A DNA stretch of 64,000 bases, from assembly GCF_030867145.1 (NCBI RefSeq), contig NC_134429.1, positions 20,135,115 through 20,199,114 on the forward strand. The letters are read 5' to 3'. Every line of letters starts with the position of its first letter. Position 1 is the first letter of the stretch. The notes beneath the pieces are model-generated. The model was not told the origin of the DNA. It did not search any database and saw only the letters and a program-made list of their open reading frames with translations. The position numbers and the translations under genes were made by a program. This document shows positions 38,845 to 49,789 of the stretch, piece after piece. This DNA comes from Opisthocomus hoazin. Taxonomy: Eukaryota; Chordata; Aves; Opisthocomiformes; Opisthocomidae.

Positions 38845-41800
38845 CTTTTAAACAGAAATACACACAGATTTGAAATTTCAACAACACCACAGCTAAATTA
38901 TAAAGAAGGGATTATTTCAGCCAATTTTCAATAGCAAAGTGGGTGGTCCTCAAGGCTTTTTCTAAATACCCTTCCAACATTTGTGTTAAAAGTTCAATAG
39001 GAGACCACACAACAACCAAGGATTACGTGGCACTCCTCTTGAGGGGAAAGCGGAGAGAATCAAACATTTCTTGCCCAAGGTTTGTTACTGTGGGATACTA
39101 TTATGTGAGGTCCTTCATATATTACATCGCGCTAAACTACCTGGCAAGAATGAATAACTGCTTTGTCACATACAAAATCACACATTATTTTGCTTTTTAA
39201 AGATTGTGAAAAGTGAAATAGCGCACTAAACTCAACTCCAAAAAGCTTCGGTTATTTAAATCTGGACTGCATGTCACCCAAGATACAACCTTTACATAAA
39301 AGTTTAAAGATTCCTAAGGCTACAAAGCCAAATACCACAGCAGCTTAGCTAAGAGCCAAACCAAGCTTCTAGCAACGCTAAACTTGCACACGTTATCATG
39401 CAATTTAGTATTACGTCATTATGAACGCGCAGTTTTTCTAGCGTGCCCTTTCCTACTCAATAGTTCACAGCCACAATTTTACTAACATTAACTGACAGCA
39501 GAGTCAACTGATCCTTCTTTGTGGCCCTGTACTAGGGAAGGATAGGAAAACTTGTCAGACAGTTCACAGGTATTTGCTGACAGGACAGGGAAGGTCACAA
39601 TCGGGAATACTGGTTTCTGATGTGAGAAGAAAATATAATATTGTAGTAGAGCTGGCACTGAAAATCAGTCTGAACTGTCCCCATATTATTGGAAGAGTTT
39701 ATAGTTGAAACTGATAAGGAAATAATCAGACAATGGTCAAAGTACAGTCAAAAGTCCAAGTATGGGAAGTAAAACTCAGTAACAAGCGTCACTTGTTTTA
39801 CACGGTACTAAAACCTGTCCAGCTATCGAACAACATTCTTTCAATGTTAGAGTAAATAAGGAACTCGAGTAATAATATTTAAAATCTAAAGTGATAATTC
39901 TTCTATTAAGTTGGATATCTGGCTTTTTGTGCGATAACAGCAGAGGTACCAAATAAAGTGCTACTATAATTCTAAAACGTGCGTGAACCCCGTTGAAACT
40001 CCAGATGGACAGAGCGGCTAAAATTCCAGCACTTGGTTTACATCTTTAGCAATTACAGCTGTAAGCTAGAAGATTAAAGCAAAGACAAAGCAGTTCTTTG
40101 GAAATATGCTCCTGATACTACTTGCTTTGGCCTACTCCTTCCAAGATAGCACACGATGCTATCATCAGCAGTTACCCCAGTGACAGCAGCGCTGTTGGTA
40201 ACTCTAACCTAGACAAGCTTCCAGCTCCACTGGCATTTTCACAATCTTCTCTGCCTAATGCAAGAGACCTTTAAAATGGTAGTTAGCTAGTTATTCTCCT
40301 GGACGCACATAACTGGAAGAGGTTCTACAAAAAACTCACTTGACTGGAATCGTATCTAAATTATGTACTGAAATCACAGGGGCCTTCACCTTGCCTCACT
40401 GTACATGCAATAGGATTCAGCTGTGTACTGCTTCCTCTAGAGAAGGAAAAAGGACGGGGGGTATAAAACACGCAACCTTTCTCAGTGGTTCCTTCTCACT
40501 ACCTGTAAAGGCATTGTGCTTGCTTTCAATCAATTCTGATGATTGCCTACTATTAATGTCACTCATTCTCTTCAGTAATTAAGCTACCTCTCTAAGATTT
40601 GCCTTTGTCTCTCTCTGGCACATTTCCTTGTCTAATCCTCTTTTCCAGATGGCAGAAGGATGAGAGATAAGTGTTGCTAGAAGTTGCTTAGCAATGCAAC
40701 ACATGCAAGGTTTGGAAATGCTGACGTCCACATAAGCACTATCTATACATCACACATTTATGCAGAGAAACAAAGGCGTGAACAACCAGCATTACACAGG
40801 GGCCTCCAGAAAAAGAGCTACCAGTTAGTACACAAACAAAGGGGAGCAGGAAATGGAGATAAAGAAAAAGATACAAGCTTCCAGTGATGGGCTGTATTAT
40901 GCTGTGGGGTTTTTTCCTTTGTGTTTTGTTTTTAAACTAGAACGGGAAATTCTCCTTCAAACCAAACAAAAACCTCGACTTTTAGTAAGGTCCTGTATCT
41001 TCTGTGCTTGAGACATACAATGCAGTAGACGAAGACACTGCAATCTACCAATAGAGACCAAAACACAAATGAAGTAGTTGACAAAAGAACAGTAATTGAT
41101 GAAGGCAAAGTTATTTATCATCAGCTAGGTATCAATCACAGAAATCCTCCTATCCTAACAATCCGTAAGAAGGAATTTATTCTGGTAACTGCACAACATA
41201 ATTGTTGATTGTTTCTAAACTCTGAAGTAAATGCGTTTGCATGGAATTTATTTAAACCACATCTAAATGTTACAGGTAACAAATAAGAACATTTCGTACA
41301 TGAACAGTAATAATTTCACAAGGTCATAGTATCATATTAATTCAATTCTGCAACAGCCTACTTAAATAGGTCAGCACGACTCATTTTGTGTTTAAAAAAG
41401 ACCTAAGACGATAAGAATTTATTCATCACGGGTGACAACTTTGAAACAACTAGTTCTAAAACAACTAAACAGTAGTAAATTAACTACACAAATTCATATG
41501 TAGCTTTACTTGAGGTAATCTCTGACTAAGCAAGATTTTCTAATACTAACTTTGATAGATATAAATTTTGGCAATTTTTACTCAGGAATTAACATTTTTA
41601 ATGCTAGTTATTCCCAACACTGTGTGGCAGGGCAAGGTGTTCAAAGACATCTGTTTATAAATGTAGAAAAAGATGATGTAAATGGGTCGTAAGTACTTAC
41701 CACTTCTTTTTTATTTCAGGAAGCAATTTCCACTTTAGTGATAAGGTTTCCATTTCTCAGTTAGTGGCTATTACACTTTTTATTGCAATTAATTCTGCTT

Positions 41801-44800
41801 ATTTCAAATTCAAAATTTCCCTGCCTCTACCAGTATATGATTTCCACATGCTCTAATTTGGGCTTTTATCAATCATTTTCATTATTTGGCCTCAACCATT
41901 CATCAGACTTATTTGCATGGGCCTGATCTTAAATATCATGTTACAATTACTTAACAGATTTGAGTAACGACTGAATCATGCTTTCCTTTATGAAAATCTT
42001 TGGCATTATAGCATACAGCCTCAGCTGACATTCATGTAGACAAACACATCTATATTTAAATACAGATTAACTCCAGTATATCCTGACTACTTATCTGGCT
42101 GAATATGTTCCAATGGTGCATGCTATAAGGCTTGTTTTTAGAACTTGAGAGAATCTACGCCTATTCCAAGAACTATAGTCTCAAATGTAAATCAGTTTAC
42201 ATCAAAAGACACACAAGGTTTTATTTCCCACCTCAAACTTCAAATTCGATACAATACTTCAGAACTTAATTGACACTCAAATAGCTTTAATAAAAGAAAA
42301 TACACTGGCTAAATATACATAAGACAACAACAACTCTTCAATGCTTTTGATCCTTGAATAAGGAAATAAAGTCTCACTATAACTTTAAATCAAGACATAT
42401 TAGACAATAACATTTTGCTGGCATTCTTTTATATAGGAATGTGTGTGATTCGACAGACTACCTTACTCTCAAATCAGCATGCACTTCAGAGTAAGACCAA
42501 AACTCAAATTCTGCAGGCACCCATTTTAAACACTTTTCCTCTTTTCTTAGTTTTTTCATGACTTAATTTCTGGTCTGACAATTTTTATCAAAACCTTACT
42601 TTATCCTTCTCTGAAGGCCTTTCACTATCTGTCATCTAAAGTGAAAGCAACAAATCAAGCCCTGATGATTTCTCTGCTAGTCAGGAAAGCATTCAACAAC
42701 ATTTCTCTTTAGCAAGACAGGCTACCATAATAAAAGATTTTCAACAAATCCTCAGTGTAAAATGCTGTATACTATGGCAAAATTTAGATAAACTACAGGA
42801 AAAGTAGTTTGGTGGGGTTTTGGTTTGTTTCCCCCCCTCCATTACTGGCCTTTATTCTAACATGAAGACTGCTAATTACATCTTCCCTCTTGTCCCATCT
42901 CATTATCAAGCCTCAGAACCATTTATCAGTTAAACATCACTAAAAACACTCAAAAAGGAAATTAAATATACAGATTACGCATTCAGAAACACGTTCAGCA
43001 CACTTCCAGGCCACTACTGGGACACAGTAACTTCTAAAAATTACTAGAGCTACCAGTGATGCAGTAGTCAGTGGTCCTATCCACAAGCAATTGAAATAAC
43101 AGAGCTCAACATTTACTAGGGGGGAGACACATTCATGGTCTTTACATCAGCAATAACTGTGCTTATATTTTTGTATCATAATATTGTAATTATAATCATA
43201 ATTAAGATTTGGGATGATTTACTGTATCTTCAGATTTCATATAATCCGCTAGTATGCAGTATAATCCTGAGCAATTGAAATTCCAGTAATTTAAATAATT
43301 TGCATCAGAACTGAAAGGATGATTTTTCCAAACAGGTAACTCCAGTGGGTCCTCGGGGGGCAGGGGAACGAGAGCCTGCAGGTGAAGCAGCCCATAAGGC
43401 TTGCCACCTGTTTAGTGTGGCTAACAGGTGTATCAAACAGCAGGCCTTCCTCTGGGAAAGAAGACAAACTAAACACAGCCAAAACACACAAAGCAGTAGC
43501 ACCAGGGACAGAATGGAACACAGCATCTGCTTACCGGGACTTACGCAGCAGCCAGAAATGAGAAATCACAGAAAGGAAACACTTTTATGAAGAAAGTGAG
43601 TGTTTTACTTCATTAACCTCTGCAAACTCGATTTATACATCATTGTTTTCTTTCATGCTCAAATGTGTGCACATACAAATGCGCTAAAGCCAGACAGACC
43701 ACCACAGGTCACTGGGTTTTGGTGTGTGGGGTGGTGTTTTTTTTTTTTAAAGTCAACAGCTTGTAGAGGCTTTGTTTTGTTATATGTTCCCTAGTGTTCA
43801 GTTATAGTTTCTATCTTGCATCTCTTGACAACATTTTTACTCAATGTGAAATCGGTTTTACAGTTAAGCAGTAGATAAATCAGAGTTGTTTCACATTATT
43901 GGACTCCTCTTGATATAGTTATAATTATTGCTTGTTTACTGGACATTTAATCGACCTGAATCTCTGAAGGTTCGCAGACTACAATACGCTATTAACTGAC
44001 AGCATCCACTTACTAAAATTTATCACTTGCAAAAGATTGATCTAAAAATCTAGCGCTGACACAACTAGAGTTAAAACCTAAGAGGAAAAATGGACAAACT
44101 CAACATTAATGCCATTATTCAATCTATTGTATATCATACAGAAGTAATGCTAGAAGAATACCCCAGAGCTTGAAATATTTGCCTATGCCCTTTTTGTTCT
44201 AGCAGATTACTTCAGTATGTCCAAGGTATTACTTCAGTAAAGAAGGGGGGGGGAAATCTGATTTTTTCAAAATCCCTACAGTCACACAGTTTACAAGCAT
44301 AGAGCTACTTGTACAAAGTGTGCGTACACTAACTGACAATAAAGTTCACTATTCACCGAGATATCTGACCATACAAAAATCTCACGTGCAAAAGTTTGTG
44401 GACAAAGCAGACAAAATTTCCAGATCCTTAACTTCAGTTTCTTAGTAACTTGCCCTTTTTTGTGCACTGAACCAAGTCTCTGTGTTATCACTGGGTCTGT
44501 GTCCCCTGCACTGCCCATACGTAAATCCCTCTAATTAGTTTTTGTATATTTCCTGTTTGCTTCCACATTACCTAGGCTCATGTTTTGCTGGAACTGTGCC
44601 TTGATTTCTGTCGGACTTCAATGTATACCGATCTATTATCATACCTGTTGGGAATGTACTTGTATAAAATTCATAAATACTGTGCATGCAACCAAATGGT
44701 TAACAGATCACAGAAGTTTTGTCAATTTTTCATTGACAACAACAGATCATTAAAGAAGATGGTAGATTCTGCTAGTTCCTTGTACTGTGTCAAAACTGGC

Positions 44801-46004
44801 TGCTGAAAAAACAAGCAGTATTGAAAATTTTATATCCATTAAGTTCATGACAATTATTCTCAAAGTATACTATTGTCAGCTTTCTAACCTGACATGACAG
44901 AAGTGACCAGGCATACTACAAATTTTGTCACAGAACGACAGGCCTATAGAAGAGTTAAGATCTGAGACAGCGTTCAGGGCAGAAAGACAGAAAGGAGAAT
45001 ACTACCTCTACTAGCACCACTCAGGGGAATGGCTCTACAAGCAGCATGCTGAAAGAGACTAAAATTGCAAAAACACCTGGCCAAATCATTCACCTGTAAG
45101 GTGTAGGTCACAGGTATGTCTTAGACCCTTTCCAGAAGGCTGGTTAGCGCTCTCATAATTCTATGGTAACAGGTTAAAAAAATAACTTTAACCTACTATT
45201 TTGCCTGAAAAAAAAGTATTTAGATGCTTTTGTTGTTTTACATTAAGTTAATTAATTTGAAAGCAGTACGTGCTGAGTGATCACTTGCGTTAAGTAGTTG
45301 TCTTTTACGTTTGTTTTCTGCATAATATAAATACTAAATCAACAAGATACTGTTGTCAGTACTGTCAGGATGTTTGGGTTTTGGGGCAAAGTATCTAGTC
45401 ACCTTGAGCACATACCCAGTGTAAACTTAAATATAGTATTTAAATGCTTATAACCCTACAGAGACAGGCCAGTTACCGAACAAGCGTAAGCCTGAAGAAT
45501 TTACTAATTCAGTCTCAAAACAGATGCTACAGAGACACCCAGTGGTACAAAACTGCGCGCGCACACATGCACACACAAATACATAAAACATCTAGTCTTC
45601 GATGTCTGAAGAAGTGAGAAGCTATTCTGATAACACCATTATTGTTTAACAGTGTGTAAGTTATGATGAAACAAATACACAACAGCACTTGTACATATTT
45701 TTGACATCTGTTCCTTTCTCTGACAAGTATTTATTATCTTGTGCTACTGATTGTTGTCCCAACTTTCTTATGTTCATGGAATAACCACTAAAGATTTTTA
45801 AACTGTATTTAAATAATGAAGTTTAGATTAACAGATTTAACTATAAATTTTTAATGTATATTTAAAAGAAATCTGGCGGTGTTCACTGAATTTAAGTGAA
45901 CTAACAGTGCTAGTTCTAAACATAGACTTTTTCTGCTTATCTACCTGAAGCATCCTCTACCACGATCCTTTGAGATTTTCCAAACAAATCAGTACAGTTT
46001 CTCA
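38845..46004 (-). other. MORN1 intron
   Basis: A 7.2 kb intron between MORN-homologous segments. It contains an alternating GCGCGCGCACACATGCACAC run near 45555-45575 and a G-rich patch near 43355-43370. I found no MORN-like exon and no recognisable repeat family. Confidence 0.5.
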
Positions 46005-46097
46005 GTAAAGTCTTCTTTCCGTTCCAACAGCACAAGGCAATATTCCATGACCTTGACACTTGTCTAAAATCCAGGCTCCTTCATAGTTATCCTCACT
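46005..46097 (-). pseudogene. MORN1: Degraded MORN1 repeat exon
   Basis: After a good acceptor (TTTTTCACTGTTTTAAG, AG at 46099-46098) the sequence reads SEDNYEGAWILDKCQGHG then ILPCAVG. This aligns with the mammalian repeat YDGDWVRDRRQGHGVL, keeping the Y-x-G-x-W and G-H-G core. The mammalian exon ends in a Tyr-Lys-Gly junction spliced to GQW. Here the frame runs through GTERRLY to TGA at 46004-46002, and no GT donor lies where it is needed. Loss of the donor would prevent correct joining to the exon at 38844. The homology is clear and the broken state is inferred. Confidence 0.6.
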
Positions 46098-46209
46098 CTT
46101 AAAACAGTGAAAAACAAATAGGAAATTCTTAATGGAAAACAGATTTGGTGACCTGATACACCAGACCATCACAGAAAGTGACCCAAGAAAAATCAGCAGT
46201 GGCAGTTAA

Positions 46210-46335
46210 ACCTAGTCCACACTAACACAGTTCTTCTCCCTGAACTTCAAGCGACCAGTGAAATGGCACAGTGGAATTCAGTCAACCAAGCTGTGCCATC
46301 TCTGCATTTAGCCGAAGTGTGAAAGTCCTAGAATA
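46210..46335 (-). pseudogene. Possible relic of the preceding MORN exon
   Basis: Mammalian MORN1 has two more repeats between the segments found at 46753 and 46097. In this interval one frame reads CRDGTAWLTEF and another reads HFTGRLKFREKNC, faintly like RDGQVYQGSFH and its continuation. A TTCTAG acceptor-like site lies just upstream. The frames change and a stop follows. If real it is badly decayed, and chance resemblance cannot be excluded. Confidence 0.2.
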
Positions 46336-46752
46336 CACCTGTAACTTTTTTCATCTAAAATACACATTAAAATACGCTAGTTCCTAAACATGAACAAGTC
46401 ACTAGAAGTACGAGAGCTGGACATAAAACTTTTCTTGATTAACAGATCATTGTGTTTGCAAACTAATCAATTGTATAGAGGCAATTCCTTCGAGGCAACA
46501 CTTCCATTTCCCATGCTACGTTACTAAACTATTTGCGTAATTGTGACAGTGCCGCTTGTTTTCTGAATCTTAACATCAATACAGCCTTTCCCTTGTAGAT
46601 GACAGCCAGTAATAGCTTTTTTCTATTGCTAAATGGAAGTTTTCTTTGAAAAATGAAATAATTCAATAATTGTATTTATGCAGCATAAACCGGTCTGTTC
46701 AGTCTTGATAGAGTACATTTTAAGTCAAGCTTACTCAAAGATTCTAACTTAC

Positions 46753-46863
46753 CTTCTCCCATTCCACGGAAGAGCTCTCCTCCTTATTTCCCAACATCTT
46801 TATATTGCAACACTTTGTATCCATGGAGCTTTCCAAACACAAACTGACCAGAGAAAGTGTTCC
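46753..46863 (-). pseudogene. MORN1: MORN1 repeat exon with a nonsense codon
   Basis: A 111-nt exon, phase 1 in and phase 1 out. The acceptor is TTTGTTCAAG (AG at 46865-46864) and the donor is GAAG|GTAAGT (GT at 46752-46751). It reads NTFSGQFVFGKLHGYKVLQY then KDVGK, stop, GGELFRGMGEG. The mammalian counterpart is [20 protein letters not shown] then KAGGCYEGEVSHGMREG. TAA at 46786-46784 falls at the conserved Tyr of the next repeat core (Y-E-G), as a single-base change from a Tyr codon would give. Both splice sites and the frame after the stop remain recognisable, so the lesion looks recent. Confidence 0.75.
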
Positions 46864-48001
46864 CTTGAACAAAATATATGAGAAAGTTAAATACAGAGAG
46901 AAACAACACATCTGTCAAACAGTTTACTTTTTTTTTAATACGTTTAGGGCTCACCAAGAAGTGATACATTACTTCCAGAGCACAAAGAGACAACATTCTA
47001 CAAGCTTAGAAGTTTATACTTAACACCTACTTTTTTAATTATTAATGCTGTCTAATGAAGACTATAAACATGTTCAGTCTTTATTTTAAAACCAATGAGT
47101 CATAATCCTTCTGGTCTTTACAACTGACAGTGATGCCTTAAAAAGAAAAGCCTCATAGTATGTTCTTCCCTGATTAAGGAATGTATAAAAGAAGTACTTG
47201 AAATTCATAGCCACCTTAACAGCTTTTTGATGGCATGTACTCATTCACATATTCTGTGTTAAGGCCTGAAAGATCAGCTGCTTCACGCTAGAAATACTGA
47301 ACTGTGAATTTCCTGATGTATGTGTGATCTCAGAATGACACAACTATTTTTCTGTCAAGTACCCGATATACTCATACTGTATTCCATGTGGTCACCCTTT
47401 ATTTCATGTCAGCCTTACAGACTGTTGACCAAAAGGGCTAAGCAGGTAGAGAAGTAACCGATTTACTTGTACAGGAATAAACAGAAACAGAAGAAGAAAT
47501 TCTTTTCTGGAGCAACTTACTGAGACAGATCTTTAATCAACGACTTTCTTCTCTGGATGCTAGCAGAGAGAGGAATTCATTGAAATGTTTCCTCAGTAAA
47601 TCACACATGAGATGTCCCTCCATAATGGATAGTTTATTCGAGTTCTTTGAATCCTTTAACATCTTTGGCCTGATCTTGTGGAGCACTTCATATGAGCCCA
47701 AGTCTGCACATGTGGGAATCTTTGAAGGACTGAGACTGTTAGCAAAAATTGATGACACATGTTTCTGGTTTCTACCATTAACATATTTGATTAACTTTCT
47801 GAGGTGATTGGAAGTTAACCCAGCCTAAATTGAGAGGCCAACAAGAAAACATGAAAGCCACAACTCTTCAGTAAACATCACGGAAGTCTGACAACTTGGA
47901 CTAAATCAGTTTGGCTGCTTATGATATGTACTTATGTATCAGAATTTAAGGGGATAGGCATTTTTTTTTAAAAAAAAGGTATGTAATAGTTACAGGCTCA
48001 C
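46864..48001 (-). other. MORN1 intron with an exon-like ORF
   Basis: Intron between the two 5'-most MORN exons. It contains the exon-like segment 47521-47824. The rest is AT-rich with no other coding signal. Confidence 0.5.
47521..47824 (-). other. Exon-like ORF of unknown origin
   Basis: A 304-nt segment with a strong acceptor (TTTTCTTGTTGGCCTCTCAATTTAG as separate tracts; AG at 47826-47825) and a strong donor CTCA|GTAAGT (GT at 47520-47519). One frame is open from the first base for 95 codons to TGA at 47539-47537. The product looks like a folded helical domain: SNHLRKLIKYVNGRNQKHV, then FANSLSPSK, then GHLMCDLLRKHFNEFLSLL. It faintly recalls the C-terminal half of a RhoGAP domain, but I cannot confirm this. 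It does not correspond to any part of MORN1 I know. It may be a terminal exon of a nested gene, an alternative MORN1 end, or a fragment of a duplicated gene. Confidence 0.35.
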
Positions 48002-48101
48002 CTGTTAATGTCCAGTATTGAAATCCATTCCCCACAATTTCTCCATTGACAAACTTGCCCTCATAGTAAACTTCCATCTTTAAAGAACAGCTTGTCCTGA
48101 C
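48002..48101 (-). pseudogene. MORN1: First recognisable MORN1 exon, with a +1 frameshift
   Basis: The acceptor is GTTTTCTAG (AG at 48103-48102) and the donor is ACAG|GTGAGC (GT at 48001-48000). Entering in phase 1, the frame reads QDKLFFKDGS, matching mammalian HGKLLFKDGS, then needs one base skipped in the T run (plus-strand AAA at 48068-48070) to continue YYEGKFVNGEIVGNGFQYW. The exon is 100 nt, while a phase 1-to-1 exon should be 99. This fits a one-base insertion. Without a correction the ancestral frame stops two codons later at TGA. Confidence 0.75.
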
Positions 48102-48620
48102 CTAGAAAACAACACAATATTTCCAACCCCTTTCACCAGACGAATGTCCGCCTGTTTTCAAGTCAAGTCTAAAGTTGAAACTTTCTCCTGTTTTTCTCCT
48201 TTACGTGTTTAAATTTATATCCATGTATTGTTAGCACCTTCACATGCTGTAGACTTCCTTAAGACTTGGTATCTTAGCAGCTAAACATTGACCCCAGCTG
48301 AAGGGATTTACAAAGTATATACAACACAGAAATCCTAAATGCTGTAAAACAATTTTTTTCCCTACTGGGTCTAGAAAAACAGAATGAAACCACAGTTATT
48401 AAAACTCAAAGTCAAGGATCTGACTTCCACAACAGTCTAAGCTCTACAGCTATGCTAGTTTTACAGGTAATAATCATTTACTGTACGGTGTAAAAAACAG
48501 GGGGGGGTCTGTTTGCCTTCTTGTTCTGTCTTATAACATATAAAAGGTTTAAAGATTACAAGTGACACTACTTTAAAAAAAAAAAAGAAACTAAAAGGAT
48601 GGTGGCAAACTCAATTCACT

Positions 48621-48720
48621 GCTGCTGCTCAGGCCGTGGCCCCAGCACACCCCACAGGCCCCCGTTCCCCTGACAAGGCCCACCTCAGGCCCCCCACACG
48701 GCCCTGCCCTCCGTGCTGCG
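48621..48720. other. GC-rich patch in AT-rich surroundings
   Basis: About 100 bases rich in GGCCCC and CACACCCC (for example CAGGCCGTGGCCCCAGCACA), bordered by AT-rich sequence on both sides. No repeat family was recognised and it has no clear ORF. It may be a fragment of a GC-rich element or a small regulatory patch near the promoter. Confidence 0.3.
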
Positions 48721-48894
48721 AGAAAATGCAGCTGAAACTCTTTAAATAACACAAAAAGGCTAGGTTGGATAACTAGTAATGCAAAAGTAGAAGCGCTGAT
48801 TTGCTGATTTCACTCAAGGATACCCATTTTAAAAATTAAATATAAAGAGTACATATGGGAAGATAAATATATTACTTCGCTTACTTATATTTAC

Positions 48895-48951
48895 CTGACA
48901 ATTTAATAGGAACCCAGGCTTTTCAACAAAGGTCACTAGAAGCATTACAGA
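48895..48951 (-). other. Candidate 5' exon with a start codon
   Basis: A 57-nt segment with a good acceptor (TTGTTTCTCTGTAG, AG at 48953-48952) and donor TCAG|GTAAAT (GT at 48894-48893). It contains an ATG and reads MLLVTFVEKPGFLLNCQ, exiting in phase 0. Joined to the exon at 48101 it gives an open frame that regains the MORN frame after the insertion and ends at the TAA of the next exon, 76 codons in all. The peptide does not resemble the mammalian N-terminus, so this may be a chance exon or a replacement start. Confidence 0.25.
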
Positions 48952-49276
48952 CTACAGAGAAACAACCAGTAGGCAAAGTGCCAGCGACTACGCTACCCTC
49001 ACCTAAAACCAGAACGCCAGCACAGAGAACAAAGCAAGCCCACAGCAGGAACGCGTTTGGATTTACATCAGCCTAAACACCAGTGCGCGGCGCAGAGCAT
49101 CTCCTCGTCTTAACGAGAGACCGGGCCTGGCTGTGGCAGGAGGCTCCTCCTCACCCCTCCAGAGCTAGGCCTGGGACCAGGCAGAGGCGGCAGACGCGGA
49201 AAGTCCAGAGAGAACGGCCCTACCCCAAGAAGCGCGCCTCACCACTGCCGCGCCTGAGGGGAAAATGGCGGCGCCA

Positions 49277-49413
49277 GCGCCCCGCCCTCAGCGCCCCGCC
49301 CTCAGCGCCCCGCCCTCAGCGCCCCGCCCTCAGCGCCCCGCCCTCAGCGCCCCGCCCTCAGCGCCCCGCCCTCAGCGCCCCGCCCTCAGCGCCCCGCCCT
49401 CAGCGCCCCGCCC
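49277..49413. repeat. Perfect 14-bp minisatellite of GC boxes
   Basis: Nine identical tandem copies of GCGCCCCGCCCTCA (49277-49402) followed by a partial tenth copy that merges into CCCCGCGGCGG. Each unit contains CCCCGCCC, the complement of the Sp1/KLF core GGGGCGGG. Perfect identity between copies implies recent expansion. The array sits between the ends of MORN1 and the RER1 core promoter motifs. Confidence 0.9.
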
Positions 49414-49762
49414 CGCGGCGGCAGCCTCCTCGCGCTCATTGGCTGCGCGGGAGCGAGGGGGCGGGGCGCCCCCGAGGGCGGTGGAGCGGGCCGGTGCCTG
49501 CGCGGCGGCGGGAGCGGCACGGACGTCGGCCGCGCAGGGCAGTCCCGCGCTCGGTGCCTGCTGGCTGCGCCTCGCCCGGAGCGCGGCTTTGAGACCCCGC
49601 AGCGGCTGCCAGTAGCCGGGACCGCAACGGCAACCGCCTCTCCCGCCCTGCCCACACAGGCGCCGCCACCCACCTCCCTCCTCGCTGCTCGGCACCGCCC
49701 ACTTCCCCCTCCCCGGGGCCAATGGCCGGACAGTACCGTGCCTTCACCCCGCCCCTCTTTCC

Positions 49763-49777
49763 CCGGAAGCGGAAGTG
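49763..49777 (+). promoter_or_regulatory. Paired ETS/GABP-type sites near the RER1 start
   Basis: CCGGAAGCGGAAGTG contains two GGAAG cores 8 bases apart, the arrangement used by GABP and other ETS factors in TATA-less promoters. It lies about 85-100 bases before the first RER1 donor, so transcription probably starts just downstream. Confidence 0.5.
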
Positions 49778-49789
49778 GATTTCCCCCCG

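Larger units (their letters stand above)
12..48101 (-). pseudogene. MORN1: MORN1 locus, probably degraded in its MORN-repeat half
   Basis: MORN repeat-containing protein 1 is a poorly characterised protein with N-terminal MORN repeats (YxGxW...GxG) and a separate C-terminal domain. Assigned segments, 5' to 3' on the minus strand: 48101-48002, 46863-46753, about 46097-46005, 38844-38749, 34229-34162, 16684-16599, 9732-9594, 3216-3143 and 304-12 (stop at 14-12). The identity rests on MORN motifs such as YYEGKFVNGE and YEGAW...QGHG, on a C-terminus (QYVLVVHEVT, FLGQTLTPAFKFL) matching the mammalian tail as I recall it, and on synteny: MORN1 lies head-to-head with RER1 in vertebrates. Three upstream exons carry lesions: a +1 shift at 48068-48070, TAA at 46784-46786, and no donor near 46005. 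No first exon is seen. The six downstream exons are open. It could be a pseudogene, or a gene now expressed only as a C-terminal form. Sequencing error is less likely for three separate lesions. Confidence 0.7.
48102..49079. other. 5' region of MORN1 with no recognisable first exon
   Basis: Mammalian MORN1 begins with an exon encoding a first repeat (remembered as NGYGVYVYPNSFFRYEGEW). No such sequence is visible on the minus strand from here to the CpG block. The interval holds a short exon-like segment (48895-48951) and a GC-rich patch (48621-48720). Confidence 0.45.

Noticed and set aside
41600-41720. Donor-like GTAAGT at about 41.70 kb on the minus strand
   Set aside because: The upstream frames show no MORN motif and no convincing acceptor.
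42458-42510. Exon-like segment containing SYSEV with a GTAAGG donor
   Set aside because: It lies between MORN repeat exons where this sequence would not belong. The match is only five residues.
43291-43590. Overlapping ORFs on both strands around 43.3-43.6 kb
   Set aside because: A locally GC-richer segment opens several frames. No homology was recognised.
49083-49615. ORFs across the minisatellite with a repeating Pro-Ala-Leu-Ser pattern
   Set aside because: The repeat pattern is the translated 14-bp array. The frames are open because the unit has no stop codon.
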